A stretch of 64,000 nt of DNA from Cupriavidus sp. EM10. Its GTDB lineage: Bacteria; Pseudomonadota; Gammaproteobacteria; Burkholderiales; Burkholderiaceae. The DNA lies in contig NZ_CP076060.1 in assembly GCF_018729255.1 (NCBI RefSeq), positions 3,256,001 through 3,320,000 on the forward strand, given 5' to 3'. The notes beneath the pieces are model-generated. The model ran no database searches. It saw only the letters and a list, made by a program, of their open reading frames with translations, and was not told the DNA's origin. The translations under genes and the position numbers were made by a program. Each line of letters begins with the position of its first letter. Position 1 is the stretch's first letter. Shown here one piece after another: positions 43,520 through 63,473 of this stretch.

Positions 43520-45088
43520 TCAGTTCTTCCGCGTCGGCGGCAAACCCACCGAGATCCACTGCGTGCGCGCACGCGAGAAGATGCCAGCCGGGCTTTCCAT
43601 CTTGTGTTCGGCTACCAGGGCAAGCGTCTTGCTGTCGTAGACCCGCAGGCGGTCGCCGTAATAGCCGGCGCTGACATACAGGTACTTGCCGTCGCGGTTG
43701 TACTCGGGGAAGAACGCATGGCCGCCGGCATCCAGCGTGCGCACGACTTCCAGCGACTGCTTGTCGATCAGCTGAATGTACGCGGCCTTCTTGTCCTTCG
43801 AGACGATATCCACAGCCACGTATGGCGCGTCGGGGTGCGCCGCCGGCGATTCCGTCGGGCCAGCCACCTTGATGTTCTTCACCACCGAGAAGTCGCCGGT
43901 ATCCCAGACCGTCACGACATCGCCCTTGTCGCAGGTGCCGATATTGGTGCCGAACGCCAGCATCCGACCGCCCACCGGGGTCACGGCGCCAGAGCCCACA
44001 TGAGGCTGGCAGCCGGCCGGGATATCGCGCGCCACCTTGTCTTCCTTGAGATCGATGGCCACGACCTTGTTGTCGCCGTAGGACGCCACCATCGAGTAGC
44101 GCCCGTCGGGCGTCAGAAACGTGTCGTGCAACATGCGGCCGACGCCCTCCAGCTTCGTCACCGGCATCCCTTCACGGTCGGGGTCGACGATCCAGATCTG
44201 GCCTGCCTGACGCAGCGTCAGGGCAAACTTGTTATTGATGCGGCTGCCGATGACCGGGCCGCCCGCCGACTGGATGAACTTGCCATCCGGGTCCTTGCCT
44301 TCGAGCCGCAGGTACTTCACGGGCTCCAGCGTATCGGCTTTCAGGATCACCACCAGGTTCGGCACGAACGAACTGGCCGCCAGCCATTTGCCGTCCATGG
44401 ACACGGCGATGCCTGGCCCTGTCAAACCCGTCTTGATCTTGCGCACGACCTTGAGCGTGTAGAGGTCGATCTTGTAGACGTGGCCGTCGTCGCTTTTCAG
44501 CCAGGCCCAGCGCTCGTTGACAGGGCTGAACTCCATGATGTGCGGCGCGATCGGCGTGGCAATTTCGCCAACGACCCGGTTGGTCGCCCCATCCAGGAAG
44601 ACCGTCTTCGCATTGTCGGCGCCCGTGCCGCGCCCATAGCGGCCACGGGCCATGACGACCATCAGGTCGTAGACCGAGCCGATCTGATAGGTCGGCTTCG
44701 ACGGCAACGTCGATTCATCGACGATCACCTCGAGGCTGTCGCGAATCTGCTGCATCGTCCATTCCGGCTTGCCCACCGGCTGGGTCCGGATGTACTCGGC
44801 CACCAGCCGGATGTCTTGATCGGACATGCGCGAATGGAACGGCGGCATCAGCGTATCGGGAATGCCGGTCATGATCGCGCCTCGCAGCGCGGCTTCGCTC
44901 TGCACCAACCTGTCCTTGTGCAGGGCCGGCCCGACGTAACCGCCCCGGCTGGCGGAATGGCACACCGCGCAATTGGCCTGGTAGAGCGCGTCTGCGCGGT
45001 GCAGCGCGTCGGCTGTCATGGTGGTCGTGGCGCACAGCGCGCCAGACACACCGGCGAGCATGGCGGCAACTAAAGTCCTGGCAAGCAT
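43520..45088 (-). CDS. Cytochrome cd1-type protein (NirN/NirS-like)
   Basis: 522 aa. Signal peptide about 1-22; cytochrome c domain with CAVCH (40-44) and Met81 in DTLMPPFHSRM; then an eight-bladed-propeller heme d1 domain. His183 (IAPHIMEFSP) matches the proximal d1 ligand region of NirS, and His321 (GRMLHDTFL) and His363 (CQPHVGSG) are 42 residues apart, the spacing of the two catalytic histidines in Pseudomonas NirS as I remember it. It could be a nitrite reductase, the NirN d1-maturation protein or a divergent relative; no d1 synthesis genes (nirF, nirE, nirJ) are in the window. It precedes the small cytochrome c by 11 bases. Confidence 0.82.
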   Translation of the reverse strand: MLARTLVAAMLAGVSGALCATTTMTADALHRADALYQANCAVCHSASRGGYVGPALHKDRLVQSEAALRGAIMTGIPDTLMPPFHSRMSDQDIRLVAEYIRTQPVGKPEWTMQQIRDSLEVIVDESTLPSKPTYQIGSVYDLMVVMARGRYGRGTGADNAKTVFLDGATNRVVGEIATPIAPHIMEFSPVNERWAWLKSDDGHVYKIDLYTLKVVRKIKTGLTGPGIAVSMDGKWLAASSFVPNLVVILKADTLEPVKYLRLEGKDPDGKFIQSAGGPVIGSRINNKFALTLRQAGQIWIVDPDREGMPVTKLEGVGRMLHDTFLTPDGRYSMVASYGDNKVVAIDLKEDKVARDIPAGCQPHVGSGAVTPVGGRMLAFGTNIGTCDKGDVVTVWDTGDFSVVKNIKVAGPTESPAAHPDAPYVAVDIVSKDKKAAYIQLIDKQSLEVVRTLDAGGHAFFPEYNRDGKYLYVSAGYYGDRLRVYDSKTLALVAEHKMESPAGIFSRARTQWISVGLPPTRKN

Positions 45089-45314
45089 CGTCCGGATCCT
45101 CCGTGGGTAGTTTGACTAGTGACGATGCGATCAATGTGCCACCGCGCTCACCCGCGCCTGGGGGATGCAACGGGAATTCCGATGGACACGGTTTCCTCAG
45201 TGTGGCGGCCCGGCATCGCTCGTCCGTGGTCAACCCAGCAAACCTGGAGGATTTGCGGTAGCACAAGAGCCTCTGGTGGAAGGCGACCTATGATCAAACG
45301 ATCTGCGCCGCGCC

Positions 45315-45641
45315 TCAGCGTCCGCCGGGCAGTGGAAGGCCACGTTCGCTTGTCGGGTTCGGGTTCGCCGGCGGCGGCACGCCTGCCGGCGAGGCGCTGC
45401 GGCGGACCTCATCGAGTTGTCGCTGCCTGGCCTGCTGTTCCAGCATCTCGCACGTCCGGGCATCGCCGGTACCGGCATCGCAGTCATAGCGTTGCTCGAA
45501 GCGCCGCCGCTTTTCATCCTCGACGGTCTGGGGTGGTCCTGGCGACAGGTCCAGCCGAAATGCGTCGTCGGCCAGCGCGGGCAGCGGGCCAGCGCTGCAG
45601 AGCGTGGCAAAGAAGCCAATGGAAAGGAGCGTGGCGCGCAT
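45315..45641 (-). CDS. Small exported protein of unknown function
   Basis: 108 aa. A signal peptide (MRATLLSIGFFATLCSAG, cleavage likely after ALA) leads to a charged segment with two Cys (RRFEQRYDCDAG, ARTCEMLEQQARQRQ) that may form a disulfide and a short helix, then a Pro-rich tail (GVPPPANPNP). I do not recognise a family. It lies downstream of the rpoC terminator on the same strand, so it needs its own promoter, and 226 bases before the cd1-type gene. Longer start codons exist but the signal peptide fixes ATG 45641. Confidence 0.7.
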   Translation of the reverse strand: MRATLLSIGFFATLCSAGPLPALADDAFRLDLSPGPPQTVEDEKRRRFEQRYDCDAGTGDARTCEMLEQQARQRQLDEVRRSASPAGVPPPANPNPTSERGLPLPGGR

Positions 45642-45750
45642 GACGGGGATATGGGGTGTGACCATTAATCGGATGGATGCCCCCAACTTAGCGCCACCAC
45701 CGCGCGGCGATATTGATCCACGCCAACCCCGAATCGCCGAATCGAGGACG

Positions 45751-45779
45751 AAAAAAAACCCGGCTCATCGAGCCGGGTT
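45751..45779 (-). terminator. Intrinsic terminator after rpoC
   Basis: AACCCGGCT / AGCCGGGTT with a 5-base loop, followed on the leftward transcript by eight U residues in all. It lies 30 bases past the rpoC stop and ends the rplKAJL-rpoBC block. Confidence 0.95.
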
Positions 45780-45808
45780 CTTCATTGCAGCGAACTGCGG
45801 GGATGCGA

Positions 45809-50050
<4,242 letters not shown>

Positions 50051-50168
50051 TGCAACTCCTTGTTTCGCCGCCGGTCCGGAGTCTGTCCGGAGCAGCGGCA
50101 TTCAATCCTGTGGGAAAACCTGCGCTGGTGGTTGCCGGCCGTGGCCGGCAACCGCATCGATCGGCGGA

Positions 50169-54275
<4,107 letters not shown>

Positions 54276-54709
54276 GGGATCTCCGAATCATCGCAGGGCT
54301 GGCTGGACCTGGCCGGCGCCTGAGGTGTTCAGCGACTGGGAGGGGATTTGGCGGTTGGCCGCTACCAACCTCTGGCTGACGGTGCCCGCACGCTGCGGAC
54401 GGTGTGGTCATTGCACGGCGCAATGCCTGCACACGTCCGGGGACACCCGACCAAACTTGTCTTCTGCAGTCGGTTCAGAAGACAAACATCAGCAACCACC
54501 TAGTGTGCCACTGATGTTTGGCTTCTGCTGAGGCAGCGATAGGCTATCGCTTGCCAAGCATATCCTAATTCACATTTCGCCCATCCGGACCGGTTGCGTG
54601 CCGCGCGGGTGCCTTATGGAACACCACCGCAGAAGCGCAAAAAGGCTGGCGCCGGGAATTTCCCTTTGCCAGCCCCTGCCGCGTGCCACACAGGCACGCG
54701 CGGTACCAC
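54276..54709 (-). promoter_or_regulatory. rplL-rpoB intergenic control region
   Basis: 434 bases with no gene. On the leftward transcript it holds, in order, an intrinsic terminator (54637-54674), then two perfect 10-pair hairpins: CAAACATCAG/CTGATGTTTG (54483-54520, 18-base loop) and TTGTCTTCTG/CAGAAGACAA (54457-54485, 9-base loop), whose arms share three bases. The pattern resembles the attenuator plus processing site between rplL and rpoB in E. coli. The part 54276-54450 shows nothing I recognise. Confidence 0.65.
54637..54674 (-). terminator. Terminator/attenuator after rplL
   Basis: GGCTGGC / GCCAGCC around a 17-base loop followed by TTTTTGCGC on the leftward transcript, 36 bases after rplL. 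Partial readthrough would set the rpoBC to rplJL ratio. Confidence 0.82.
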
Positions 54710-55084
54710 TTACTTGACGTCGACCTTGGCGCCGGCGTCTTCCAGCTTCTTCTTGGCTTCGTCTGCAGCGGCCTTGTCCACGCCTTCCTTCACGGGCTTC
54801 GGGGCGCCATCGACCAGGTCCTTGGCTTCCTTCAGGCCCAGACCGGTGATTTCGCGCACGGCCTTGATCACGCCAACCTTGTTGGCGCCGACTTCGGCCA
54901 GGATCACGTTGAACTCGGTCTTTTCTTCAGCAGCGGCAGCACCGCCAGCGCCCGGGGCAGCAGCCACAGCCATGGCAGCAGCCGACACGCCAAACTTCTC
55001 TTCGAACGCCTTGACCAGGTCGTTCAGTTCCATCACGGACATCGCGCCAACGGCTTCCAGGATGTCGTCTTTAGTGATTGCCAT
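54710..55084 (-). CDS. rplL: 50S ribosomal protein L7/L12
   Basis: Stalk protein recruiting translation GTPases, present in several copies per ribosome. 124 aa: N-terminal dimerisation helix [20 protein letters not shown], Ala/Gly-rich hinge ([12 protein letters not shown]), C-terminal domain [20 protein letters not shown]. 60 bases after rplJ; a terminator/attenuator follows. Confidence 0.98.
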   Translation of the reverse strand: MAITKDDILEAVGAMSVMELNDLVKAFEEKFGVSAAAMAVAAAPGAGGAAAAEEKTEFNVILAEVGANKVGVIKAVREITGLGLKEAKDLVDGAPKPVKEGVDKAAADEAKKKLEDAGAKVDVK

Positions 55085-55144
55085 TTGGATTACTCCTACT
55101 AGATTTGATTCGGGATCGGTATTGCGATCTGTCTATGCGGCAGC

Positions 55145-55666
55145 TCAGGCAGCCGGGGCTTCCGCTTCCGCGGGAGCGCCTTCGGCGTTCTTGGCAGCCA
55201 GTGCGGCCAGCAGGCGGGCGAAGCCCGACACCGGCGCCTGCATCACGCCAAGCAGCTGCGAGATCAGTTCTTCACGGCTCGGGATCGATGCCAGGGCCTT
55301 GACGGCTGCAGCATCGAGCACCTTGCCGTCGTACGACCCAGCGCGCAGGACCAGCTTGTCGTTGGTCTTGGCAAAGTCGTTCAGAACCTTGGCCGAGGCC
55401 ACTGCATCTTCGGAAATACCGTAGATCAGCGGACCGGTCATCTGCTCTGCGAGGGCTGCAAACGACGTACCTTCGACGGCGCGGCGAGCCAGCGTGTTCT
55501 TCAGAACGCGCAGGTACACGCCTTGCTGGCGAGCGGAGGCACGCAGCTTGGTCAGATCGCCAACCGCAATGCCGCGATATTCGGCCACGACGATGGTCTG
55601 GGCCTTGGCGACTTGCGCCGAGACCTCAGCAACGACGGCCTTCTTATCTTCAATATTGAGTGGCAC
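55145..55666 (-). CDS. rplJ: 50S ribosomal protein L10
   Basis: Base of the L12 stalk and, with L12, translational repressor of its own mRNA. 173 aa: [39 protein letters not shown] and a C-terminal helix for L12 binding ([19 protein letters not shown]). The start codon is GTG at 55666. A 368-base leader separates it from rplA. Confidence 0.97.
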   Translation of the reverse strand: MPLNIEDKKAVVAEVSAQVAKAQTIVVAEYRGIAVGDLTKLRASARQQGVYLRVLKNTLARRAVEGTSFAALAEQMTGPLIYGISEDAVASAKVLNDFAKTNDKLVLRAGSYDGKVLDAAAVKALASIPSREELISQLLGVMQAPVSGFARLLAALAAKNAEGAPAEAEAPAA

Positions 55667-56034
55667 GGTTAAGCTCCAAAACGATGCGTATTCGACGGTT
55701 GCCCGTCGATCAGCGCATCAGTCCAAACGAACGGCGTCCGATTGGCCCGAATCCACCGGATTGCTCCGGCGTCATCAATCCCTTCGGGTGCGCCATCTGC
55801 GCTGGCGGGCCGGCTGGCATCGGGGCAAGCCCCGCATGTGCCGACCGATTAAGTCCACGCTGCCAGAGGCGGTGTGAACACCAGCGGTCTTTGATAACCA
55901 GCGGCACCTGCCACGCGCCATGCGCGCCGCGAATGCCACTGCCCAAAGCCTTGCGACGATCGCGGCACTGCCACGATCCTCAATTCTCGCCCTGGCCGGA
56001 GTTATCGGGTTCCGGTCAGAGTGTTGCCGTCAGC
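55667..56034 (-). promoter_or_regulatory. rplJ leader (candidate L10 autoregulation leader)
   Basis: 368 bases with no convincing gene. Just upstream of the rplJ GTG is a hairpin TCGACGG-GCAA-CCGTCGA (55692-55709) with a GNRA loop, inside an outer stem ATGCG/CGCAT separated by an asymmetric internal loop. That general form is what L10-L12 binding leaders show. A 78-codon open frame in the region lacks any homology I recognise. No strong promoter was placed. Confidence 0.55.
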
Positions 56035-56730
56035 TCAGGCTGCCAGCGAGGTCTGTTCGACGCGAACGCCAACGCCCATCGTGGACGACACGGCGACCTT
56101 GCGCAGGTACACACCCTTGCTCGTTGCCGGCTTGGCCTTGACCAGTGCGTCCAGCAGGGCGCTCAGGTTGCTCTTCAGAGCGGCGTCGTCGAACGAACGG
56201 CGACCGATGGTGGCGTGGATGATACCGGCCTTGTCGACACGGAATTGCACCTGGCCAGCCTTGGCGTTCTTCACGGCCTGGGCCACGTCAGGCGTCACGG
56301 TGCCAACCTTCGGGTTCGGCATCAGGCCGCGCGGGCCGAGGATCTGGCCCAGCGTACCGACGATACGCATCGTGTCCGGCGAAGCGATCACGACGTCGAA
56401 GTTCAGGTTACCGGCCTTGACTTGCTCGGCCAGGTCTTCCATGCCGACGACTTCAGCGCCAGCAGCCTTGGCGGCCTCGGCCTTTTCGCCCTGGGCGAAC
56501 ACGGCCACGCGGACGCTCTTGCCGGTACCAGCCGGCAGCACGACGGAGCCACGGACAACCTGGTCCGACTTCTTGGCGTCGATGCCCAGCTGGACGGACA
56601 CGTCGATCGACTCGTCGAACTTCGCCGAAGCGCAGCTCTTCACCAGGCCCAGGGCCTCGTCGATCGGGTAGAACTTGGTACGCTCGATCTTCGCCTTGTT
56701 GGCGGCGACGCGCTTGGAAACCTTAGCCAT
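56035..56730 (-). CDS. rplA: 50S ribosomal protein L1
   Basis: L1-stalk protein and, in E. coli, repressor of the rplKA mRNA. 231 aa: [40 protein letters not shown] and [18 protein letters not shown]. The ATG follows directly after the rplK stop. Confidence 0.98.
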   Translation of the reverse strand: MAKVSKRVAANKAKIERTKFYPIDEALGLVKSCASAKFDESIDVSVQLGIDAKKSDQVVRGSVVLPAGTGKSVRVAVFAQGEKAEAAKAAGAEVVGMEDLAEQVKAGNLNFDVVIASPDTMRIVGTLGQILGPRGLMPNPKVGTVTPDVAQAVKNAKAGQVQFRVDKAGIIHATIGRRSFDDAALKSNLSALLDALVKAKPATSKGVYLRKVAVSSTMGVGVRVEQTSLAA

Positions 56731-57161
56731 TTACAGACCCTCCACGGTGATGCCCATCGAACGCGCCGAACCAGCGATCGTACGCACGGCGGCGTCCAGA
56801 TCGGCGGCGGTGAGGTCAGCGTTCTTTGCCTTGGCGATTTCTTCAGCCTGGGCACGGGTGATCTTGCCAACCTTGTCGGTATGGGGCTTCGGCGAACCCT
56901 TGGTGATGCCTGCTGCCTTCTTGATCAGCACGGTCGCCGGCGGCGACTTCATCACGAACGTGAAGCTCTTGTCGGCGAAGGCGGTAATCACCACCGGCAC
57001 CGGCAGACCGGGTTCCATACCCTGGGTCTGGGCGTTGAACGCCTTGCAGAACTCCATGATGTTCAGACCACGCTGACCCAGTGCGGGACCAACGGGCGGG
57101 AGGGATTTGCCTTACCAGCCGGAATCTGCAGCTTGATAAAGCCAATGATCTTCTTGGCCAT
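56731..57161 (-). CDS. rplK: 50S ribosomal protein L11, frameshifted as read
   Basis: L11 binds the 23S GTPase-associated region and is needed for RelA activation. From ATG 57161 ([21 protein letters not shown]) the frame breaks at about 57097-57101, and the rest of the protein ([19 protein letters not shown] to the end GITVEGL) continues in another frame. The span is 431 bases; a normal 143-aa L11 needs 432. The expected codons TCC CCG CCC GTT GGT (SPPVG) are read as TCCCGCCCGTTGGT, one C short in a C-rich run. A consensus error is the likeliest cause. As read, only a 108-aa piece from an internal ATG would be made. It lies 164 bases after nusG. Confidence 0.9.
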
Positions 57162-57325
57162 CTTTACTCCAATCCGGATCCGTTCCTGCTTCGGAAATCA
57201 GATCCTGTTGAGTCGTAACGCGCTATCGCCATGCCGGGGCAAGGCCTCACGCTCCTCTTCGGGCCGGCCTTGCGGCCGCCCTATCCGTCCGCCACGACCC
57301 TTGCGGGGCGTGACGGCCAAAATGC

Positions 57326-57907
57326 TTAAACCTTCTCGACCTGACCGAACTCAAGCTCGACCGGCGTTGCGCGCCCGAAGATCGTGACCGTCACGCGCAG
57401 GCGCGACTTTTCGTAGTTCACTTCTTCGACGTTGCCGTTGAAGTCGGTGAACGGGCCGTCCTTGACGCGCACCATTTCGCCCACCTCGAACAGCGTCTTG
57501 GGACGCGGCTTCTCGACCCCTTCCTGCATCTGGGTCATGATCTTGTCCACTTCCCGCTGGGAAATCGGACTCGGACGGTTACGCGCACCGCCCACGAAAC
57601 CGGTCACCTTGCTGGTGTTCTTCACCAGGTGCCACGTTTCGTCGGTCATTTCCATTTCCACCAGCACGTAGCCGGGGAAGAAACGACGCTCGGTAACCGA
57701 CTTGTGACCGCCCTTGATTTCTACAACCTCTTCCGAGGGCACCAGGATGCGACCAAACTTGTCTTGCATCTCGGCGCGCTCGATGCGCTCCTGCAGCGCG
57801 CGCTGCACGCTCTTTTCCATGCCGGAGTAGGCGTGTACCACGTACCAGCGCTTCTTCGACGAAGGCGATTCTGCGGCCGTGGTTTCCTGCTGTGCGTTAT
57901 CCGTCAT
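57326..57907 (-). CDS. nusG: Transcription termination/antitermination protein NusG
   Basis: Binds RNA polymerase and links it to Rho or the ribosome (via S10). 193 aa: NGN domain ([20 protein letters not shown]), [20 protein letters not shown], and C-terminal KOW domain [20 protein letters not shown]. 10 bases after secE, the usual pair. Confidence 0.98.
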   Translation of the reverse strand: MTDNAQQETTAAESPSSKKRWYVVHAYSGMEKSVQRALQERIERAEMQDKFGRILVPSEEVVEIKGGHKSVTERRFFPGYVLVEMEMTDETWHLVKNTSKVTGFVGGARNRPSPISQREVDKIMTQMQEGVEKPRPKTLFEVGEMVRVKDGPFTDFNGNVEEVNYEKSRLRVTVTIFGRATPVELEFGQVEKV

Positions 57908-57917
57908 GTGCTACCTC

Positions 57918-58298
57918 TTATTTCCAGCCCAGGACAAGGGAGAAGATCACCCACTCGATGAGCTTGTCGGCCGACCACAGGAACAGCGCCATGATCACCA
58001 CGAAGGCAAACACGAGGCCCGTCATCTGACCGGCTTCCTTGCGCGTCGGCCAGACGACCTTGCGAACTTCCCGGTACGATTCACGAGCGAATCCCACAAA
58101 GTCCTTGCCCGGCGCGGAGACCAGCGCCACGACGACGCCCAGGGCGAGGCCGGCAAAAAGCGCGGCGCCACGGACATACGACGGCTGCTGAGCCAGTGCG
58201 TAGAAACCGATGACTCCGGCAACCACCAGGAGCACCGCTGCCACGAGCATCCACTTGCCACTCGAGGCGCCTACGGTTTCGACATTGGGATTAGCCAT
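57918..58298 (-). CDS. secE: Protein translocase subunit SecE
   Basis: Sec translocon subunit, 126 aa, the long three-span form: WMLVAAVLLVVAGVIGFYAL, a second span VRGAALFAGLALGVVVALV, the conserved amphipathic segment ESYREVRKVVWPTRKEA and the last span. 58 bases after tRNA-Trp and directly before nusG. Confidence 0.97.
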   Translation of the reverse strand: MANPNVETVGASSGKWMLVAAVLLVVAGVIGFYALAQQPSYVRGAALFAGLALGVVVALVSAPGKDFVGFARESYREVRKVVWPTRKEAGQMTGLVFAFVVIMALFLWSADKLIEWVIFSLVLGWK

Positions 58299-58356
58299 GT
58301 TCGCAAACGAGACTAAGCCGCGTCACGAGTCTTCCTCGCGACGCGGCTGATTGATT

Positions 58357-58432
58357 TGGCAGGGGCAGAGGGAATCGAACCCCCAACCTTCGGTTTTGGA
58401 GACCGACGCTCTGCCAGTTGAGCTATACCCCT
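58357..58432 (-). tRNA. tRNA-Trp (CCA)
   Basis: 76 bases, acceptor AGGGGTA paired with TGCCCCT, anticodon CCA in the loop CTCCAAA, T-loop GGTTCGATTCC, and encoded 3' CCA. It lies between tuf and secE, the classic thrU-tyrU-glyT-thrT-tufB-like arrangement with tRNA-Trp added, as in many betaproteobacteria. Confidence 0.97.
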
Positions 58433-58516
58433 AAAACAACTGTGGGGCCGGCTTCAAGCCAACCCCTCTGGCAAACGAACGCGACCGGTTGGTATCGCGT
58501 TCGCCAGTTCGACTAA

Positions 58517-59711
58517 TTGCTTAGTCGAGGATCTTTGCCACAACGCCGGCGCCGACGGTACGGCCGCCTTCGCGGATAGCGAAGCGCAGGCCTTCTTCCA
58601 TGGCGATCGGGGCGATCAGCTTGACGGTGATCGACACGTTGTCACCCGGCATGACCATTTCCTTGTCCTTCGGCAGCTCGATCGAGCCAGTCACGTCGGT
58701 CGTACGGAAGTAGAACTGCGGGCGGTAGTTGTTGAAGAACGGCGTGTGACGGCCACCTTCGTCCTTCGACAGGATGTAGACCTCACCCGTGAAGTGCGTG
58801 TGCGGCTTGATCGAGCCCGGCTTGCACAGGACTTGACCACGCTCGACGTCTTCGCGCTTCGTGCCGCGCAGCAGCAGACCCACGTTGTCGCCGGCCTGAC
58901 CCTGGTCCAGCAGCTTGCGGAACATTTCCACGCCCGTGCAGGTCGTCTTCACCGTCGGGCGGATACCCACGATTTCGATTTCTTCGCCGACCTTCACCAC
59001 GCCACGCTCGATACGGCCGGTCACCACGGTACCGCGGCCCGAGATCGAGAACACGTCTTCCACGGGCATCAGGAACGTACCGTCAACGGCGCGCTCCGGC
59101 GTCGGGATGTACGAATCCAGCGCGTCGGCCAGGTTCATGATCGCCACTTCGCCCAGCTCGCCCTTGTCGCCTTCCAGCGCCAGCTTGGCCGAACCCTTGA
59201 TGATCGGGGTGTCGTCGCCCGGGAAGTCGTACTTCGACAGAAGTTCGCGCACTTCCATTTCCACCAGTTCCAGCAGCTCGGCGTCATCGACCATGTCGCA
59301 CTTGTTCAGGAACACGATGATGTACGGCACGCCAACCTGACGGGCCAGCAGGATGTGCTCGCGCGTTTGCGGCATCGGGCCGTCGGCAGCCGAGCAAACC
59401 AGGATCGCGCCGTCCATCTGCGCAGCGCCCGTGATCATGTTCTTCACATAGTCAGCGTGGCCCGGGCAGTCAACGTGGGCGTAGTGACGGTTGGCCGTCT
59501 CGTATTCCACGTGTGCGGTGTTGATCGTGATGCCGCGTGCCTTCTCTTCCGGCGCTGCGTCGATTTCGTCGTACTTCTTGGCGGCGCCGCCAAACTTCGC
59601 AGCCAGCACCGTGGCAATTGCTGCCGTCAGCGTCGTCTTGCCGTGGTCAACGTGACCAATCGTACCTACGTTCACGTGCGGCTTGGTCCGCTCGAACTTT
59701 TCCTTTGCCAT
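58517..59711. repeat. Long direct repeat, copy B (tuf)
   Basis: Partner of 34653-35847; about 1195 bases apparently identical, ending exactly at the ATG on one side and four bases beyond the stop on the other. Confidence 0.85.
58521..59711 (-). CDS. tuf: Elongation factor Tu (copy 2)
   Basis: Second EF-Tu gene, 396 aa, with the same protein as the copy at 34657-35847 ([24 protein letters not shown]). It is the tRNA-linked tufB-type locus, 43 bases after tRNA-Thr and 88 before tRNA-Trp. Upstream sequence differs from copy 1 right at the ATG, so the two have separate translation signals and promoters. Confidence 0.99.
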   Translation of the reverse strand: MAKEKFERTKPHVNVGTIGHVDHGKTTLTAAIATVLAAKFGGAAKKYDEIDAAPEEKARGITINTAHVEYETANRHYAHVDCPGHADYVKNMITGAAQMDGAILVCSAADGPMPQTREHILLARQVGVPYIIVFLNKCDMVDDAELLELVEMEVRELLSKYDFPGDDTPIIKGSAKLALEGDKGELGEVAIMNLADALDSYIPTPERAVDGTFLMPVEDVFSISGRGTVVTGRIERGVVKVGEEIEIVGIRPTVKTTCTGVEMFRKLLDQGQAGDNVGLLLRGTKREDVERGQVLCKPGSIKPHTHFTGEVYILSKDEGGRHTPFFNNYRPQFYFRTTDVTGSIELPKDKEMVMPGDNVSITVKLIAPIAMEEGLRFAIREGGRTVGAGVVAKILD

Positions 59712-59754
59712 TTCGCGACTCCTGTCTCGGTAGCAATTGCCAGTGCGGGATTGG

Positions 59755-59829
<75 letters not shown>

Positions 59830-59866
59830 GAATCTTGACTTACTCTTGCGACGGCAACCTGGAGAC

Positions 59867-59940
59867 TGGAGCGGGTGAAGGGAATCGAACCCTCGTCGTA
59901 AGCTTGGAAGGCTTCTGCTCTACCATTGAGCTACACCCGC
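59867..59940 (-). tRNA. tRNA-Gly (TCC)
   Basis: 74 bases; acceptor GCGGGTG/CACCCGC, anticodon loop CTTCCAA (TCC), T-arm GGTTCGATTCC, encoded CCA. Between tRNA-Tyr and tRNA-Thr. Confidence 0.96.
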
Positions 59941-59993
59941 CCGGTTACTACTTCCTGCTTCACCGGCTTTCGCCAGGTTGTTGTCTTGCATTC

Positions 59994-60079
59994 TGGTGGA
60001 GAGGGCTGGATTCGAACCAGCGTAGGCGTAAGCCAACAGATTTACAGTCTGCCCCCTTTAGCCACTCGGGCACCTCTCC
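59994..60079 (-). tRNA. tRNA-Tyr (GTA)
   Basis: 86 bases with a long class-II variable arm (TGGCTTACGCCTACG region), anticodon GTA in AGACTGTAAATCT, acceptor GGAGAGG/CCTCTCC and encoded CCA. First gene of the tRNA-tuf transcript. Confidence 0.96.
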
Positions 60080-60093
60080 GCAGAGAACTTGTG

Positions 60094-60122
60094 ATTATGG
60101 TGCAACTTACTGGGGCTGTCAA
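60094..60122 (-). promoter_or_regulatory. Sigma70 promoter of the tRNA-Tyr-Gly-Thr-tuf transcript
   Basis: Leftward -35 TTGACA (60117-60122), 17-base spacer, -10 CATAAT (60094-60099), 15 bases before tRNA-Tyr. A near-consensus stable-RNA promoter. The rest of the gap up to the rrn terminator shows no other element. Confidence 0.9.
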
Positions 60123-60310
60123 GTGCTTTCCGTTAAGGTCTGCAACTTTGCGGTTTGCTCCAGAAGCCTGCAAAACACTACCGAGCGGCAGTCTTTGCGG
60201 ACCAGAATCATCGATCTGAAATCGACGCTCTCACCCTATAGGGGACGCCAGAAGCGGCTTCCGGGGCCGTTTGAGAGCTCGATCGGCGCGCCAAACACAA
60301 ATCGTGCGCG

Positions 60311-60347
60311 CAAAGCAAAACCCCCAAGCTTTTGGGCTTGGGGGTTC
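60311..60347 (-). terminator. Terminator of the rrn operon
   Basis: AACCCCCAAGC / GCTTGGGGGTT with a 6-base loop, followed by TTGCTTT on the leftward transcript, 13 bases after the 5S gene. Confidence 0.93.
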
Positions 60348-60360
60348 TGGGTATAAGAGC

Positions 60361-60474
60361 CTGGCGATGACCTACTTTCACACGGGTAGTCCGCACTATC
60401 ATCGGCGCAAAGTCGTTTCACGGTCCTGTTCGGGATGGGAAGGGGTGGTTCCAACTCGCTATGGTCACCAGGCA
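60361..60474 (-). rRNA. rrf: 5S ribosomal RNA
   Basis: About 114 bases from TGCCTGGTGACCATAGCGAG to GGTCATCGCCAG, with complementary ends (TGCCTGG/CCAGG) and the conserved CCCATCCCGAAC loop. Last gene of the rrn operon. Ends may be off by one to three bases. Confidence 0.95.
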
Positions 60475-60596
60475 TGAGGGGTTGCCGGGCTGACAGGTGT
60501 CAGCGCGGCGAATCGGGGTGTAGTAAGGGGGTTGTGTTGTATGCCACATGGCACACGCGGACTCGTCGTCCCACCAGGTCAAACACACTGGTTATA
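60475..60596 (-). other. 23S-5S spacer with 23S processing stem
   Basis: Bases near 60586-60605 (leftward CTTGATCCTATAACCAGTG) pair with the 5' flank of 23S (CACTCGTTATAGGGTCAAG, about 63466-63484) with one mismatch and a G-U. This is the usual RNase III processing stalk. Confidence 0.7.

Positions 60597-63473
<2,877 letters not shown>

Noticed and set aside
45089..45150. Possible FNR/DNR box upstream of the cd1-type gene
   Set aside because: A TTGAT half-site exists near 45133 on the leftward strand, but no matching second half at the right spacing.
55710..55946. 78-codon leftward frame in the rplA-rplJ leader
   Set aside because: No homology recognised and it overlaps the predicted leader hairpin region; better explained as untranslated leader.
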